A stretch of 64,000 nt of DNA from Thermoactinomyces sp. DSM 45892 (GTDB lineage: Bacteria; Bacillota; Bacilli; Thermoactinomycetales; Thermoactinomycetaceae): positions 1 to 64,000 of the forward strand of contig NZ_FNPL01000004.1 in assembly GCF_900107305.1 (NCBI RefSeq). Direction: 5' to 3'. Shown here in pieces: positions 34,557 through 48,726 of the stretch. How positions within the stretch are numbered: position 1 is the first letter of the stretch; every line of letters starts with the position of its first letter. A program made the position numbers and the translations under genes. The notes under the pieces were generated by a model. That model did not search any database. It saw nothing but the letters and a program-made list of their open reading frames with translations, and had not been told where the DNA came from.

Positions 34557-35792
34557 TTAAAACCAGCTTGATATTTCATCCCCAATGGAACGGAAGAATA
34601 AACGAACCCAGCTACCTTCCTCCACATTCTTTGAAGCAACTAATGGAATCGATTTAAATCCGGGTATACTTTTGCCTTGATAAAGGACCTCTACTTTCCC
34701 CACTTCTGTCCCTGCCGAAACGGGCGCTTTCACACCCGAAGCAAAGGTTACTTTGTATTCATAGTCCTTTTCACTTGCACCTTTTTTCACAGGTAGGCTT
34801 ATGTCAGACTTAGCTTGTACCTCAACGGACTTTTCCACACCATTAGGCAACGCCATATTTTCATTTCCAGGTACTGGTGCACCCTTTTTCACAAGCGTTT
34901 TCCCTTCATATTGTTCAAACGCATAATCTAACAATTTTTTGGTCTCTACAAATCTCTCAGAATCGGATTTAGTTTTCATTACCACGGAGATCACTCGTAA
35001 ATCCCCTTTTTTTGCCGTACTTGTGAAGCAATAGCCTGCCAATTTGGTATGACCCGTCTTAAGTCCATCTACTCCCTCATAAGCCAGTTTATTTCGCGCT
35101 GGTAACATGAGGTTTGAGCTATTGATAGTCAGGTCTTTCTTATCTTTGTGTACAATATGATTCGCGATGGAAGTATACGTTAAAATTTCGGGATGACTCC
35201 GTAAGAGTGCATCCCCTAGAATCGCAGAATCTTGTGCTCCCATCACATGTTCCCCAGGCACTTCTGGAGCATGGTTTCCGTAGTCCTCCATATTCAAACC
35301 GGTTGTATTCCGGAAGTGAGTACTTTTCATTCCGAGCTCTGTTGCTTTCTTATTCATCCGCTCCACAAACTTAGCTTCCGATCCAGCTACATATTCAGAT
35401 AGAGCAATCGTAGCATCATTGGCCGACTTTACGACAGAAGAGATAAATAAATCCTTCACCGTCAACGCTTCATCTGGTTCTAAAGAAATTCCACCCTCAT
35501 TAATCGCCGCTGCACGGGTGCTTATCTTAACGACATCATCCCACTTTATTGTGCCCTTTTTTATCTCATCCAATATAATAAAATGCGTCATCATCTTCGT
35601 CATACTGGCAGGTGGTCGCGGCGTCTCTGCATCTTTCTCAGCCAAAATAACACCTGATTCTGCATCCATCAAAAAATAAGACTCTGCTTGCACAGATGAC
35701 AAGGACTGTGCAGCCCAGGCTTGATAAGGACAGAGGATCACCATAAATATCGGGATAAGACTAATCCATATCTTTCTATATCGTGCTTTCAC
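34557..35792 (-). CDS. dacA: D-alanyl-D-alanine carboxypeptidase (PBP5 type)
   Basis: 411 residues from GTG 35792, chosen for GGAGGGG upstream and because a signal peptide (ISLIPIFMVILCPYQAWAAQ) follows at once; the frame is open further upstream. Penicillin-binding motifs are complete: SMTK (Ser nucleophile), SAND and KTGH. A C-terminal beta domain and an amphipathic membrane anchor (about 390-411, RLFFRSIGDEISSWF) follow. It trims the terminal D-Ala from peptidoglycan stem peptides. Confidence 0.95.
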   Translation of the reverse strand: MKARYRKIWISLIPIFMVILCPYQAWAAQSLSSVQAESYFLMDAESGVILAEKDAETPRPPASMTKMMTHFIILDEIKKGTIKWDDVVKISTRAAAINEGGISLEPDEALTVKDLFISSVVKSANDATIALSEYVAGSEAKFVERMNKKATELGMKSTHFRNTTGLNMEDYGNHAPEVPGEHVMGAQDSAILGDALLRSHPEILTYTSIANHIVHKDKKDLTINSSNLMLPARNKLAYEGVDGLKTGHTKLAGYCFTSTAKKGDLRVISVVMKTKSDSERFVETKKLLDYAFEQYEGKTLVKKGAPVPGNENMALPNGVEKSVEVQAKSDISLPVKKGASEKDYEYKVTFASGVKAPVSAGTEVGKVEVLYQGKSIPGFKSIPLVASKNVEEGSWVRLFFRSIGDEISSWF

Positions 35793-35985
35793 AATGGCCC
35801 CTCCAGAAGAAATATATAATAGCAAATGAAACTTATTAAGAATTAGCTTACAACATGTATCGGGATAAGGAAGTGACAATTCGTTCAAGTTTCGAAACCG
35901 TTCCAATTCCTATTTTGATCTGATCAACCATTCTATACCTCTAATCATTTCATTCTACAAAAATATCTCCACTATGAAAATAAGA

Positions 35986-36011
35986 AAAGAGTGGGATATC
36001 CCCACCCTCTT
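35986..36011 (-). terminator. guaB terminator
   Basis: GAGTGGG pairs with CCCAccCTC just downstream of guaB, with TTTTCTT on the minus strand. Confidence 0.6.
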
Positions 36012-36036
36012 CTCAAATGCGACTATATGTGATCAT

Positions 36037-37515
<1,479 letters not shown>

Positions 37516-37619
37516 CTAGAAGCAAGCAAGATTTTTTGAAAGTTTAACAGAGCGTTCCTACCCCGTCAAGAATGAAAATCTCTTACTATAGCTTTGTTCC
37601 ACATATTTCTTTCAACCCC

Positions 37620-37649
37620 TGTGCATAACTTGTGAATAAATGTGGATAA
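37620..37649. promoter_or_regulatory. Three phased DnaA-box-like sites between guaB and yaaC
   Basis: TGTGCATAA (37620), TGTGAATAA (37631) and the perfect DnaA box TGTGGATAA (37641) follow head to tail at 10-11 base spacing in the promoter region shared by guaB and yaaC. They could bind DnaA outside oriC. Confidence 0.6.
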
Positions 37650-37675
37650 GTAAGAGAAGATGAGGTGATTGGATT

Positions 37676-38695
37676 ATGAAAGTCGAGATATACACGGAAT
37701 CCCCCGAAAGAGCAATCTGGGGAGAGCTTGCCTACTTTGAAAATGAATTGATCGCTCGAGACTTTCTAAAAGACAAGTACTCACAACTAGATGTAGAACA
37801 TCCTGATCGACTCTCTTTTCGTAATGTAACTCCATTTTTGATTTACATACGTCAAGCGAGACAAATCTTTCAGTCGGCTCATGAAATCACGAATTGGATG
37901 AAGCCAACGCATCTTTATTATGGGATGATGAGCTTGTTAAAAGCTCTTATTTTAACGGTAGATCCTTTTTATCCACAAAATTCACATGTTCTTAAACACG
38001 GAATCTCCACTAAAAAAAAGAAGAAGGAGCTATTTCGTTTCTTCTTTGATGATATACGAGTGCAAAAAGATGGGCTTTTTCCCCATTATCAAGCTCTTTT
38101 TTCGAGCCATCATCGGACAGACTACAGCCCGATTCAACTGATGCAGATGATTCCGGATATACAAGATACTGTATATAAAGTTACCCAGTATAATCATTTT
38201 TTACCAGTCATAGTCGAAGAAGATCAGAAAAATGTATTGGTTACACTCCCGAATACTATTTTAGAGCACTATAAATATAGTCAAGAACGTTTTGTAGAAT
38301 GGTTGAATAGCAAGAGTAAAGATGGGCTTTTTCGGTTGGTTGATGTGGAGGGGGAGAAGGGGAAAACTCACTTTCAAGTTACTTGGTCGGGTAAACAGGA
38401 TCAAGTGATTCGGCATCCCTATCTGTATCAAAATAAAAAAGGTGATTATTTCGTGTGGATACGAAATAATCACCTAGTTGAACCCATTCCGGAAGTGGAA
38501 GCTGAGTATCTTTTACTGTTTAGCCTAAGCATGCTAAGTCGCTATGAGCCGCCACTTTGGGCTGACATCATGGATGCGACTACCTCGATGGAAGGAATCC
38601 TCATTCAAGAATTACTTCGCATCGTACAGCGAAAGTTTCCAAATCTCATGCTTAATCAACTACACGGAAAAGAGTATGTCTATCTTATTCGGTAG
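37676..38695 (+). CDS. yaaC: YaaC-like protein
   Basis: 339 residues, without signal peptide or membrane helix. It occupies the position of B. subtilis yaaC, between gyrA and guaB and on the opposite strand, and has the YaaC-like segments [20 protein letters not shown] and [20 protein letters not shown]. Function not known. Its end overlaps the gyrA end by 11 bases (tail to tail). DnaA-box-like sites lie 27 bases upstream. GATGAGGTG precedes the start. Confidence 0.85.
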   Translation: MKVEIYTESPERAIWGELAYFENELIARDFLKDKYSQLDVEHPDRLSFRNVTPFLIYIRQARQIFQSAHEITNWMKPTHLYYGMMSLLKALILTVDPFYPQNSHVLKHGISTKKKKKELFRFFFDDIRVQKDGLFPHYQALFSSHHRTDYSPIQLMQMIPDIQDTVYKVTQYNHFLPVIVEEDQKNVLVTLPNTILEHYKYSQERFVEWLNSKSKDGLFRLVDVEGEKGKTHFQVTWSGKQDQVIRHPYLYQNKKGDYFVWIRNNHLVEPIPEVEAEYLLLFSLSMLSRYEPPLWADIMDATTSMEGILIQELLRIVQRKFPNLMLNQLHGKEYVYLIR

Positions 38696-41159
38696 CTTCT
38701 TCCGATGAACTTTCTTGGGTTGATTCGAGTTCTTCATCATCCGTACGTTGAACACGTGCTACAGTTGCCACTTCTTCCTCACCATCAACGCGAATCAGCT
38801 TTACACCTTGCGCATAACGGCCCATGGAAGAGATCTCGTTGATATTTAGACGGATCACGATACCCGATTGGGTAACAATCATCAGGTCTTCTACTGGAGA
38901 GACGACTTTATGGCTAATGACTTCACCTTTTCTCGCCGTGATTCCCATGGTTTTAATTCCTTTACCACCGCGAGATTGAACACGGTATTCATCGATCGGC
39001 GTACGTTTTCCAAAGCCTTTTTTCGTGACAATCAGAACATCCAGATCAGGAGTTACTACGTCCATATCAATCACTTTATCAGATTCTGCTAAGGTAATTC
39101 CTTTTACACCTGTAGCAGAACGGCCCATCATACGTACATCCATCTCTGGGAAGCGGATCGACATGCCTTGTTTCGTCCCCATCAGGATTTCTTGCTGTCC
39201 ATCCGTTAAGTGGACGCCAATTAGCTCGTCCCCTTCACGTAGATTGATCGCAAAGAGACCATTTTTACGGATATTTTCAAATTCAGACAGAGAGGTCTTT
39301 TTCACCACTCCTTGCTGGGTAGCAAAGAAGAGATATTTATCCTCTACAAACTCTTTTACTGTAATAATTGCCTGAATCCGCTCATCCTGATCAATTTGAA
39401 TCAAGTTAATGATCGGGGTTCCCCTAGCAGCTCGGCCTAACTCAGGAACTTCATACGCCTTCATGCGATATACTTTCCCTTTGTTGGAGAAGAAGAGGAG
39501 ATGATTATGGGAGTGGGTTGCAAAGAGATGATGAACAAAATCATCGTCTTTCGTTCCCATACCCGTAACACCGCGTCCACCACGCTTCTGCGCACGATAA
39601 CTATTAAGTGGCATCCGTTTGATATAACCACGATGCGTCATCATGATGGAAACTTCTTCTTGAGGAATCAAGTCCTCATCGATAATGACACCTTCGTCCA
39701 TCTTGATACGCGTTCTTCGCTCATCACCAAACTGTCTTTGCACCTCGACCGCTTCTTCTCGAACGATCGCTAATATTTTGGCAGGATCTGCTAGAATTCC
39801 ACGTAGCTCTGCAATCAGTTTGATCAAATCTTGATACTCGCCTTCGATTTTATCGCGCTCAAGACCTGTTAAGCGCTGGAGACGCATATCAAGAATCGCA
39901 TTTGACTGTTTCTCAGACAAACCAAATCGCTCCATTAATCCTTCACGAGCTTCTACGGTTGTCTGTGAACCACGGATTAGAGCGATCACTTCATCGATAT
40001 GATCGAGCGCAATCCGTAGACCTTCTAAGATATGAGCACGCTCTTCTGCCTTATTCAGGTCAAATTGAGTACGACGTGTAATAACCTCAATTTGGTGTTC
40101 TAGATAATGGCTAAGCATCTGCTTCAGGTTTAAGACTTGTGGTTGTCCCTTTACCAAAGCCAATGTGTTTACACCGAAACTTGTTTGTAAGGTAGTGTGT
40201 TTATAAAGATTATTCAAGATGATCATTGGATTCACATCACGACGAAGTTCAATGACCACACGCATCCCATTACGATCTGACTCGTCACGTAAATCGGTGA
40301 TTCCCTCAATCTTTTTATCACGGACAAGCTCAGCGATCTTCTCTACCAATTTCGCTTTATTTACTTGATACGGAAGTTCTTCTACGATAATACGTGTCTT
40401 ACCGTTGTTCGACTCTTCCATTCTCGTCTTGGCACGAATCTGTACGGAGCCGCGGCCCGTACGGAACGCCTTGCGGATTCCTTCATAGCCGAGGATGATC
40501 CCACCTGTAGGAAAATCAGGCCCTTTGACAACCGTCATCAGCTCGTCTATTTCCACCTCTGGATTATCAATCACCATGAGCAATCCATTGATCACTTCTG
40601 TCAGGTTGTGAGGTGGAATATTCGTCGCCATCCCCACTGCAATCCCCGCGGCTCCGTTGACTAGTAAGTTTGGAAATCTGGCAGGTAGTACAAGTGGCTC
40701 CTCATATTGACCATCGTAGTTAGGACCATAATCAATAACATCTTTCTGGATATCACGGAGCAACTCTAGCGTAATCGGCGCTAGACGTGCTTCAGTATAA
40801 CGCATGGCAGCCGCTGCATCTCCATCGACTGAACCAAAGTTACCGTGGCCATCTACCAACATGTAGCGGTAGGAGAAGTTTTGGGCCATTCTTACCATCG
40901 CATCATAAATAGCGGAATCCCCGTGAGGGTGATACTTCGCAATTACGTTACCCACTACGTGTGCCGATTTTTTATAAGGCTTGTCGGGTGTCATGTTGTT
41001 TTCATACATCGCATATAAAATACGACGATGAACAGGCTTGAGTCCATCCCGTACATCGGGTAGCGCACGACTGACAATTACACTCATCGCATAGTCTAGG
41101 AACGATGTTTTCATCTCTTGACTAATATTGATTTCTTGAATCCGTTCACTTGCTGACAA
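38685..41159 (-). CDS. gyrA: DNA gyrase subunit A
   Basis: 824 residues. The N-terminal breakage-reunion domain holds the active-site Tyr in [11 protein letters not shown] and the quinolone-region sequence [17 protein letters not shown] (Ser and Asp as in sensitive strains). The C-terminal beta-pinwheel (about 500-800) has the GyrA box QRGGRGVTG and similar blades. With GyrB it supplies negative supercoils. 34 bases downstream of gyrB. Confidence 0.98.
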   Translation of the reverse strand: MSASERIQEINISQEMKTSFLDYAMSVIVSRALPDVRDGLKPVHRRILYAMYENNMTPDKPYKKSAHVVGNVIAKYHPHGDSAIYDAMVRMAQNFSYRYMLVDGHGNFGSVDGDAAAAMRYTEARLAPITLELLRDIQKDVIDYGPNYDGQYEEPLVLPARFPNLLVNGAAGIAVGMATNIPPHNLTEVINGLLMVIDNPEVEIDELMTVVKGPDFPTGGIILGYEGIRKAFRTGRGSVQIRAKTRMEESNNGKTRIIVEELPYQVNKAKLVEKIAELVRDKKIEGITDLRDESDRNGMRVVIELRRDVNPMIILNNLYKHTTLQTSFGVNTLALVKGQPQVLNLKQMLSHYLEHQIEVITRRTQFDLNKAEERAHILEGLRIALDHIDEVIALIRGSQTTVEAREGLMERFGLSEKQSNAILDMRLQRLTGLERDKIEGEYQDLIKLIAELRGILADPAKILAIVREEAVEVQRQFGDERRTRIKMDEGVIIDEDLIPQEEVSIMMTHRGYIKRMPLNSYRAQKRGGRGVTGMGTKDDDFVHHLFATHSHNHLLFFSNKGKVYRMKAYEVPELGRAARGTPIINLIQIDQDERIQAIITVKEFVEDKYLFFATQQGVVKKTSLSEFENIRKNGLFAINLREGDELIGVHLTDGQQEILMGTKQGMSIRFPEMDVRMMGRSATGVKGITLAESDKVIDMDVVTPDLDVLIVTKKGFGKRTPIDEYRVQSRGGKGIKTMGITARKGEVISHKVVSPVEDLMIVTQSGIVIRLNINEISSMGRYAQGVKLIRVDGEEEVATVARVQRTDDEELESTQESSSEEATE

Positions 41160-41193
41160 AATTCATCACTCCTCGCTCCTCTATCAACCCACT

Positions 41194-43113
<1,920 letters not shown>

Positions 43114-43139
43114 TCACCTACTCTCTCATGAATCAACTT

Positions 43140-43388
43140 TCATTTGTTTTTATGAAAAACCCTGATCTGCTTTGCCCGTCTCATCAAGGTGACGGAGGAG
43201 ATAGGGGATGAATACACACGATGAGATGTCACAACATACGACTTCACTTCATCATCTGGAATATCAACTAGTCGACCTGCTTGTTTGCTCGATTCTAAAA
43301 AGGAGAGGGAATCCATAGATTGATGATCCAAAATAGCAATTACATCCCTCGCCCTTACAATTTGATCTCCACCTAAGTGAATGTACAT
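43140..43388 (-). CDS. remB: RemB/YaaB-family extracellular matrix regulator
   Basis: 82 residues. MYIHLGGDQIVRARDVIAIL is the typical start of YaaB (RemB), a DUF370 relative of the matrix-gene activator RemA. It lies between recF and gyrB as in B. subtilis, four bases after recF. By analogy it may bind DNA and affect biofilm matrix genes. Confidence 0.9.
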   Translation of the reverse strand: MYIHLGGDQIVRARDVIAILDHQSMDSLSFLESSKQAGRLVDIPDDEVKSYVVTSHRVYSSPISSVTLMRRAKQIRVFHKNK

Positions 43389-43392
43389 ATTC

Positions 43393-44511
43393 TCACCTCA
43401 ACTCCCGAATGTTTCCTTGCTGGATTTGATAAATCTGTGCTTTAGCCAGCGTCTCCCCATCAATTCCCTCTAGGTTCGTAGTCGTGACAAATGTTTGAAC
43501 CCGCCCTCGAATCGCTTCAAGGAGATGCGTTTTCCTCGAATCATCTAACTCCGATAAAACATCATCCAATAATAAAATGGGGTATGTACCTGTTTCCTGT
43601 TGAATCAGCTCGATTTCGGCCAATTTCAAGGAGAGGGCAGCCGTTCTCTGTTGCCCCTGTGAACCAAATGTATGAAGATCCAGTCCATTGGCCACCAAGC
43701 GAAAATCATCGCGTTGCGGTCCGAGTAGCGTAGATCCCCTACGAATTTCTTTTTCGCGAACCTTCTGTAACTCGGCTTGAAAAACCGCGCGCCATTCTTC
43801 AATCGCTAGGTCTGCTGTAATGGGGATGGAGGGAAGATATTCAATCAGCAATTCCTCATTGGCACTCGTGATGGATTGATGAATCTCCTGAGACCACTTT
43901 GTTAATTGCTTGAGAAAATGAAATCTCTTTCTCCACAATTCTAGGGAAAGAGATATGAGCTGTTCATCGTATACATCTAAAAATTCAACTTGGAATTTTT
44001 TATTTGTACCGAGTCCTTTCAGCAAACTATTTCTCTGGGTAAGAAGTTTATGTAACTGAGACAAATGGTACAGATAGGTAGGGCTCACTTGTCCAATCTC
44101 CATATCCAAGAAACGCCGCCTAATTTGAGGGCTACCTTTGACGATTGCGAGGTCTTCTGGGGCAAACAAAATAGCTGGTAAGAAGCCGATATACTGACTT
44201 AACTTCGGTTGTTCTATCCCATTAATGCTAACTTTTTTTCCCAGATCGCGCAACCGTACCTCTAACCTGGATCCGGTTTCATTTCGTTTGACCCTCGCTT
44301 TTAGGATCGCATGTTGCTCACCAAACTGAATTAATTCCTTCGTAGAACGGGTTCGATGCGATTTTCCAAGCGCCAGAAGATAGAGGGATTCTAAGATATT
44401 GGTCTTGCCTTGCGCATTAGGCCCCACAAAGATGTGGAGATCTTGTGGGCAATCGAGTGAAAGCTGAGAAATATTGCGGTAGCGCTGAATCTCTAGTGAC
44501 TGAACACGCAC
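43393..44511 (-). CDS. recF: DNA replication and repair protein RecF
   Basis: 372 residues from GTG 44511, chosen because AGGGGG lies about 10 bases upstream and the length then matches RecF of Bacillus (about 370). ABC-type ATPase: Walker A GPNAQGKTN, signature FGSQGQQRTAALSLKLAEIE, Walker B PILLLDDVLSELDD. It loads RecA at single-stranded gaps with RecO and RecR. Starts 13 bases after yaaA. Confidence 0.96.
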   Translation of the reverse strand: MRVQSLEIQRYRNISQLSLDCPQDLHIFVGPNAQGKTNILESLYLLALGKSHRTRSTKELIQFGEQHAILKARVKRNETGSRLEVRLRDLGKKVSINGIEQPKLSQYIGFLPAILFAPEDLAIVKGSPQIRRRFLDMEIGQVSPTYLYHLSQLHKLLTQRNSLLKGLGTNKKFQVEFLDVYDEQLISLSLELWRKRFHFLKQLTKWSQEIHQSITSANEELLIEYLPSIPITADLAIEEWRAVFQAELQKVREKEIRRGSTLLGPQRDDFRLVANGLDLHTFGSQGQQRTAALSLKLAEIELIQQETGTYPILLLDDVLSELDDSRKTHLLEAIRGRVQTFVTTTNLEGIDGETLAKAQIYQIQQGNIRELR

Positions 44512-44524
44512 CTTGGGCAACCCC

Positions 44525-44743
44525 CTATTTCTCAGACAATATGAGAAAGCGACCGAAGCTTCGGATATCCACAACATCCTGTGGATAAATCTTTCGACCC
44601 CGTCTATTCTCTAGCTCTTGATTGACATATATTTCATTGTCGGCTAAAAACATCTTTGCGAAACCACCGCTATCAATCGCATCTACTTTTTTTAATAGTT
44701 GCCCTAGCTGAATATAGGGCCCGTCAATATATACGTGCTTCAT
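44525..44743 (-). CDS. yaaA: S4-domain RNA-binding protein YaaA
   Basis: 72 residues with an S4 fold: YIQLGQLLKKVDAIDSGGFA, then KMFLADNEIYVNQELENRRG. In B. subtilis the orthologue takes part in ribosome large-subunit assembly. It sits between dnaN and recF as usual, probably co-transcribed. Confidence 0.93.
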   Translation of the reverse strand: MKHVYIDGPYIQLGQLLKKVDAIDSGGFAKMFLADNEIYVNQELENRRGRKIYPQDVVDIRSFGRFLILSEK

Positions 44744-44761
44744 GACTCAACATCCTTCTTT

Positions 44762-45895
44762 TTAACGCGTACGGATTGGTACGATGAGGTGTAATGTATC
44801 TTCACGGTCTGCAGGCTGAATGATAAATGGAGTCATTGTCCCCGTAAATTGAATGCGAATCTCATCGCTGTCAATCGACCGTAGCGCTTCAATCATGTAA
44901 CGTGCATTAAACGAGATTCCTAGCGCAGTTCCTTTTACACGAGCCTTCACTTCTTCTGTAACACTTCCGATATCTTGCGACACAGAGGTAACCTCCACCG
45001 TGTCATCGCTCATCGTCCATTTTATCACATTATCCCGTCCATCTCGGCTAATAAGAGAAGCACGCTCAACAGATTGTAACAACTCTCTGGTTGAAGTGAT
45101 TAACTCTGTATCACCGCATTGCGGAATCACTCGATTCGTATCTGGATAGGTGCCATCTAAGAGACGAGAATAAAATTCAATATGCTCATTTTTTACCAAC
45201 AGTTGATGATCCGCCACAACGATTTCAACCGAATCCTCATCATCGGCAAAGGTTTTAGCTAGCTCGCTCATACTTTTACCAGGGAGGATTACGTTATCCA
45301 ACGATAATTGCCCTGTGTTCGGAGTCGGAATCAGACGTCTAGAAAGACGATGACTATCTGTGGCAACACAGGTGAGAATCCCATTTTCGAGTTGCCATAA
45401 TACACCTGTCAACACGCCTCGTGCTTCATTCGTTGCGACAGAAAAGCCAGTTTGCCGAATTAATGAACGAAGCTCATCGGCGGGAATCGAGAAAACTTGA
45501 TCAGCCGATAGACGTGGAAGGCGAGGGTATTCGTCTGGATTAAATCCATGTAATTGGAACTCCGTTGAACCTGATTGAATCGTAATTTGATAACGCTCAT
45601 TTACTTCCCATTCTACATACTCACCAGGTAACTTCCTTACCATTTCTCCGAAGATTTTACCGGGAATGACGACACTCCCTGTTTTCTCCACAAATACTTG
45701 CTCTTGATCCTCTTTTACATGAGGAATCCTTACTTGAATCGTAATATCAGAATTACTACCGGTCAGAAGCAACCCTTCTTGATCAGCAATGGCTTTCATC
45801 CCTGTTAGAACGGGAATCGTCGTCTTTTGAGATACAGCTTTACTAACTTGTGCTACTGCTTCTACGAGAACCGATTTGGCAATACGGATTTTCAT
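44762..45895 (-). CDS. dnaN: DNA polymerase III beta subunit (sliding clamp)
   Basis: 377 residues from ATG 45895 (GAGGTGAGG upstream), matching Bacillus DnaN. Three clamp domains: MKIRIAKSVLVEAVAQVSKA at the start and LIVPIRTR at the end. It tethers the replicative polymerase. Separated from dnaA by the oriC unwinding region. Confidence 0.98.
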   Translation of the reverse strand: MKIRIAKSVLVEAVAQVSKAVSQKTTIPVLTGMKAIADQEGLLLTGSNSDITIQVRIPHVKEDQEQVFVEKTGSVVIPGKIFGEMVRKLPGEYVEWEVNERYQITIQSGSTEFQLHGFNPDEYPRLPRLSADQVFSIPADELRSLIRQTGFSVATNEARGVLTGVLWQLENGILTCVATDSHRLSRRLIPTPNTGQLSLDNVILPGKSMSELAKTFADDEDSVEIVVADHQLLVKNEHIEFYSRLLDGTYPDTNRVIPQCGDTELITSTRELLQSVERASLISRDGRDNVIKWTMSDDTVEVTSVSQDIGSVTEEVKARVKGTALGISFNARYMIEALRSIDSDEIRIQFTGTMTPFIIQPADREDTLHLIVPIRTR

Positions 45896-45960
45896 GAGTT
45901 CCTCACCTCTGTCAATCAATTGGGGATAAATAAAAAATATAGCATGAATGCATCTTGTGA

Positions 45961-46115
45961 GCCATATACATATATATTATTTAATAAAAAATCAGTAGTA
46001 ATAGTAGTAGGGGCTGTGGATACTGTGGATAAGTCGGCTTGAACCAGACAGAAAGCCTAAATACGCTGTGGATAAAGTGTGCATAAGTCTGGCAAAATTA
46101 TCCACAGTATCCACA
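45961..46115. other. oriC: oriC part 2: DNA unwinding element, DnaA-trios and DnaA boxes
   Basis: Read on the dnaA strand, the order is: DnaA boxes at 46098-46106, 46067-46075, 46024-46032 (all perfect) and 46015-46023 (one mismatch, directly abutting); a GC cluster (46010-46014); trinucleotide repeats CTACTACTATTACTACTGAT (45991-46010); and an AT-rich tract (45961-45992). This is the basal unwinding system described for B. subtilis oriC, where DnaA loads from the last boxes onto one strand of the trios. The AT tract should melt first. Confidence 0.88.
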
Positions 46116-46120
46116 GCAAC

Positions 46121-47563
46121 CTAGGAGCCTCGCAGAATTCGTTTCTTTAATTCATCCACAGCTTGTTGGAGATGTGGATCACTGGAAAGAGCTCGATTGA
46201 TTTTTTCATGGGCATGGATGACGGTTGTGTGGTCTCTACCCCCAAAGTCTTCACCGATTTTAGGTAGAGAGTAATCAGTCATCTCACGTGCGATAAACAT
46301 GGCAATCTGACGTGGGAGAGTGATCGTTTTCGTGCGTTTTTTACTTTTTAGATCCTCAACGCGTAAACGATAGTAAGTGCTAACCGCCTGCTGAATATCA
46401 GCGATTGTAATGACTTTCGGTCTAGCATTGGGCATTATATCCTTTAATGCTTCAGCTGCCAAGTCAGTACTGATCGATTGATTCATCAAGGCAGAATAGG
46501 CGACGACGCGGATGAGAGCTCCTTCTAATTCTCGAATATTCGTATCGACTCGATCAGCGATGGTAGCCAGTACATCACTCGGCACATCAAGCTGGTCGGC
46601 AATTGCCTTTTTTCGAAGAATGGCAATACGGGTTTCTAGATCAGGGGGTTGCACATCTGTAATTAATCCCCACTCAAAACGAGAACGAAGGCGATCTTCT
46701 AATGTTGGGATTTCTTTCGGAGGACGATCACTGGAGATGATAATCTGTTTGTTCTCTTCATGCAGAGCATTGAATGTATGGAAGAATTCTTCTTGGGTTT
46801 GCTCTTTGCCTGCTAAAAATTGAATATCATCTATTAACAAGATATCCACAGTTCGATATTTGTTACGGAAACCAATGGCTCTATTGTCTCGGATCGCATT
46901 GATAAATTCATTTGTAAACTTTTCAGATGATAGGTATACCACACGACTATTTGGATTATGAGCTAGTACGTGATGGCCAATCGCATGCATTAAATGCGTT
47001 TTTCCGAGGCCGACCCCACCATATATAAAGAGCGGATTATAAGCTTTAGCGGGTGCTTCGGCAACAGCTAAAGAAGCAGCATGTGCAAAACGGTTCCCGG
47101 ACCCGATTACAAATGTATCAAATGTATATTTGGGATTTAACTGTGATTGAACAAACCCTTCTATTTCTTCATCGGGCTCTTCACTTGGTTCTTCATTTGA
47201 AGAGGAAGTGGACGAATAAGGAGCTTCTGACTCTTTCTTACCCTCTTCTGGTTTCGGATGAGGTGTTTTTGTTATGTGCTGAACTGGTAATTCCCCTTGC
47301 ACTTGAATCGGTTCCGTTCCGAGACTGATCACTTCAATCTCCAGATTGGTACCAGAAACTTTTTTAACCGCATCTTTTATCATTCCGTAATAGCGATTTG
47401 AGAGCATGTCCTGTGCAAATGTAGAGGGAACGCCAATAATTAGTTTGTTACTTTGAAGTTCGATTGCTTCGGTCTGTTTCAACCAAGCTTCAAAGCTAGG
47501 TTTACTTATCTTGGATTGAATCAGATCAAGGCTTTTTTTCCATAAGTCATTAACATGTTCCAC
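46121..47563 (-). CDS. dnaA: Chromosomal replication initiator DnaA
   Basis: 480 residues. Domain I (about 1-85), an acidic/Ser-rich linker domain II (about 90-140), the AAA+ domain III with Walker [10 protein letters not shown] and Walker [11 protein letters not shown], and domain IV with the DnaA-box reading motif [15 protein letters not shown]. Box clusters lie on both sides of the gene, which allows autoregulation from the upstream cluster. Confidence 0.98.
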   Translation of the reverse strand: MEHVNDLWKKSLDLIQSKISKPSFEAWLKQTEAIELQSNKLIIGVPSTFAQDMLSNRYYGMIKDAVKKVSGTNLEIEVISLGTEPIQVQGELPVQHITKTPHPKPEEGKKESEAPYSSTSSSNEEPSEEPDEEIEGFVQSQLNPKYTFDTFVIGSGNRFAHAASLAVAEAPAKAYNPLFIYGGVGLGKTHLMHAIGHHVLAHNPNSRVVYLSSEKFTNEFINAIRDNRAIGFRNKYRTVDILLIDDIQFLAGKEQTQEEFFHTFNALHEENKQIIISSDRPPKEIPTLEDRLRSRFEWGLITDVQPPDLETRIAILRKKAIADQLDVPSDVLATIADRVDTNIRELEGALIRVVAYSALMNQSISTDLAAEALKDIMPNARPKVITIADIQQAVSTYYRLRVEDLKSKKRTKTITLPRQIAMFIAREMTDYSLPKIGEDFGGRDHTTVIHAHEKINRALSSDPHLQQAVDELKKRILRGS

Positions 47564-47605
47564 AATGATCAGAACCCTCCTTCCAAAAAAATAATTTTTT
47601 CCATG

Positions 47606-47956
47606 TTATCCACAGTATAAATTTAGATGATATCTAGGTTAAACCAACTTATCCACACTATCCCCAAGATTGGTATCCATATATTTATCCACAGAGTATA
47701 GTGAGACAGATAGAAAGTTATCCACAATTGTGGATAACTAGTAGTGGGAAAAAAGTTATCCACGGGGAAAACAACAATAGAATATCAGAATATACCAGTA
47801 TTTACAATGTACATATCAGTTTATCCACATTGTCCACAGCCTGTGGATAACTTTTTATCCACAATCACTCAACCTGTGGATATCTTCTGGATAATGAGTG
47901 AATAAGTAGTGGATACATGTGGATAAGTCTGGTTTGATTCCCACAAGTTATCCACA
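47606..47956. other. oriC: oriC part 1: upstream DnaA-box cluster
   Basis: Ten perfect TTATCCACA boxes in either orientation start at 47606, 47649, 47685, 47718, 47729, 47821, 47842, 47855, 47918 and 47948, with near matches at 47756 and 47875. The region lies between divergent dnaA and rpmH, as in other Bacillales. Together with the dnaA-dnaN gap it makes a bipartite origin. Confidence 0.95.
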
Positions 47957-47968
47957 ATTCTTCTATTC

Positions 47969-47998
47969 TTGACAATGCAATAGGGATAAAGCTATAAT
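47969..47998 (+). promoter_or_regulatory. rpmH promoter
   Basis: TTGACA (47969-47974) and TATAAT (47993-47998), both perfect sigma-A hexamers with an 18-base spacer, about 110 bases upstream of rpmH. The -35 lies 12 bases from the last DnaA box, so DnaA could influence it. Confidence 0.85.
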
Positions 47999-48112
47999 GT
48001 GGAAGATTGTCTACGGAAATTTTTCATCTTATCGTATGAAGGGAGGCACCCTGGTCGGCATATGTCCGGTTTGTCGATTTGTCATGGATCGACTATTGCC
48101 AGGTAAAACAAT

Positions 48113-48247
48113 ATGAAACGTACCTACCAACCATCTAAACGTAAACGTAAAAACGTTCATGGTTTCCGTGCTCGTATGAGTACAAAAAACGGTCGCAAAG
48201 TGTTAGCGGCTCGTAGAAGAAAGGGCAGAAAAGTACTTTCTGCATAA
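48113..48247 (+). CDS. rpmH: Ribosomal protein L34
   Basis: 44 residues, [20 protein letters not shown].. to the end, highly basic, a standard L34. The first gene of the plus-strand arm from oriC. A terminator follows at once. Confidence 0.98.
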   Translation: MKRTYQPSKRKRKNVHGFRARMSTKNGRKVLAARRRKGRKVLSA

Positions 48248-48251
48248 TGAG

Positions 48252-48279
48252 AGGCCACTAAGTAGAGTGGCCTTTTTCT
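48252..48279 (+). terminator. rpmH terminator
   Basis: AGGCCACT and AGTGGCCT with a short loop, followed by TTTTTCTC. Some read-through to rnpA is expected, as these genes are usually linked. Confidence 0.8.
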
Positions 48280-48342
48280 CTATATGAGGATCGTTTATAG
48301 AAGGATGAATCTGCCGATAATGTGAGATGAGGAGGGAGCTAG

Positions 48343-48711
48343 ATGCAGAAAGAATACAGACTGAGGCGTCGGAATGATTTTCGTCGTGTATTTCGTTTAG
48401 GAACATCTGCTGCCAATCGTCAGTTTGTTGTGTATCTCTCTCCACGTCAAGCTGGGGCAGGGATCCCCCCAGGGCCTCGAATCGGTATATCTGTGAGTAA
48501 GAAGGTGGGAAATGCAGTCGTTCGCAATCGTGTGAAACGATTAGTAAAAGAAGTTACAAGGCACTGGGTTCCTGATTTAAAAAAAGGAACTGATGTTGTG
48601 ATCATCGCCCGTAATCCTGCCGCTACGATGGATTTCTATCAAGTGGAATCGAGTTTACGTCATGTGTTTAAAAGGGCCAAGCTCTTTCAGAAAAAATACA
48701 CAAGGCAGTAG
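48343..48711 (+). CDS. rnpA: Ribonuclease P protein component
   Basis: 122 residues. The RNase P protein helps the catalytic RNA remove tRNA 5' leaders. The conserved RNR motif is present in GNAVVRNRVKRLVKE. AGGAGGG precedes the ATG. Confidence 0.97.
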   Translation: MQKEYRLRRRNDFRRVFRLGTSAANRQFVVYLSPRQAGAGIPPGPRIGISVSKKVGNAVVRNRVKRLVKEVTRHWVPDLKKGTDVVIIARNPAATMDFYQVESSLRHVFKRAKLFQKKYTRQ

Positions 48712-48726
48712 AAGGGAAGAGATAGG

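Noticed and set aside
47053-47328. Plus-strand frames opposite dnaA, gyrB and gyrA.
   Set aside because: They are antisense shadows of highly conserved genes without start signals or recognised products.
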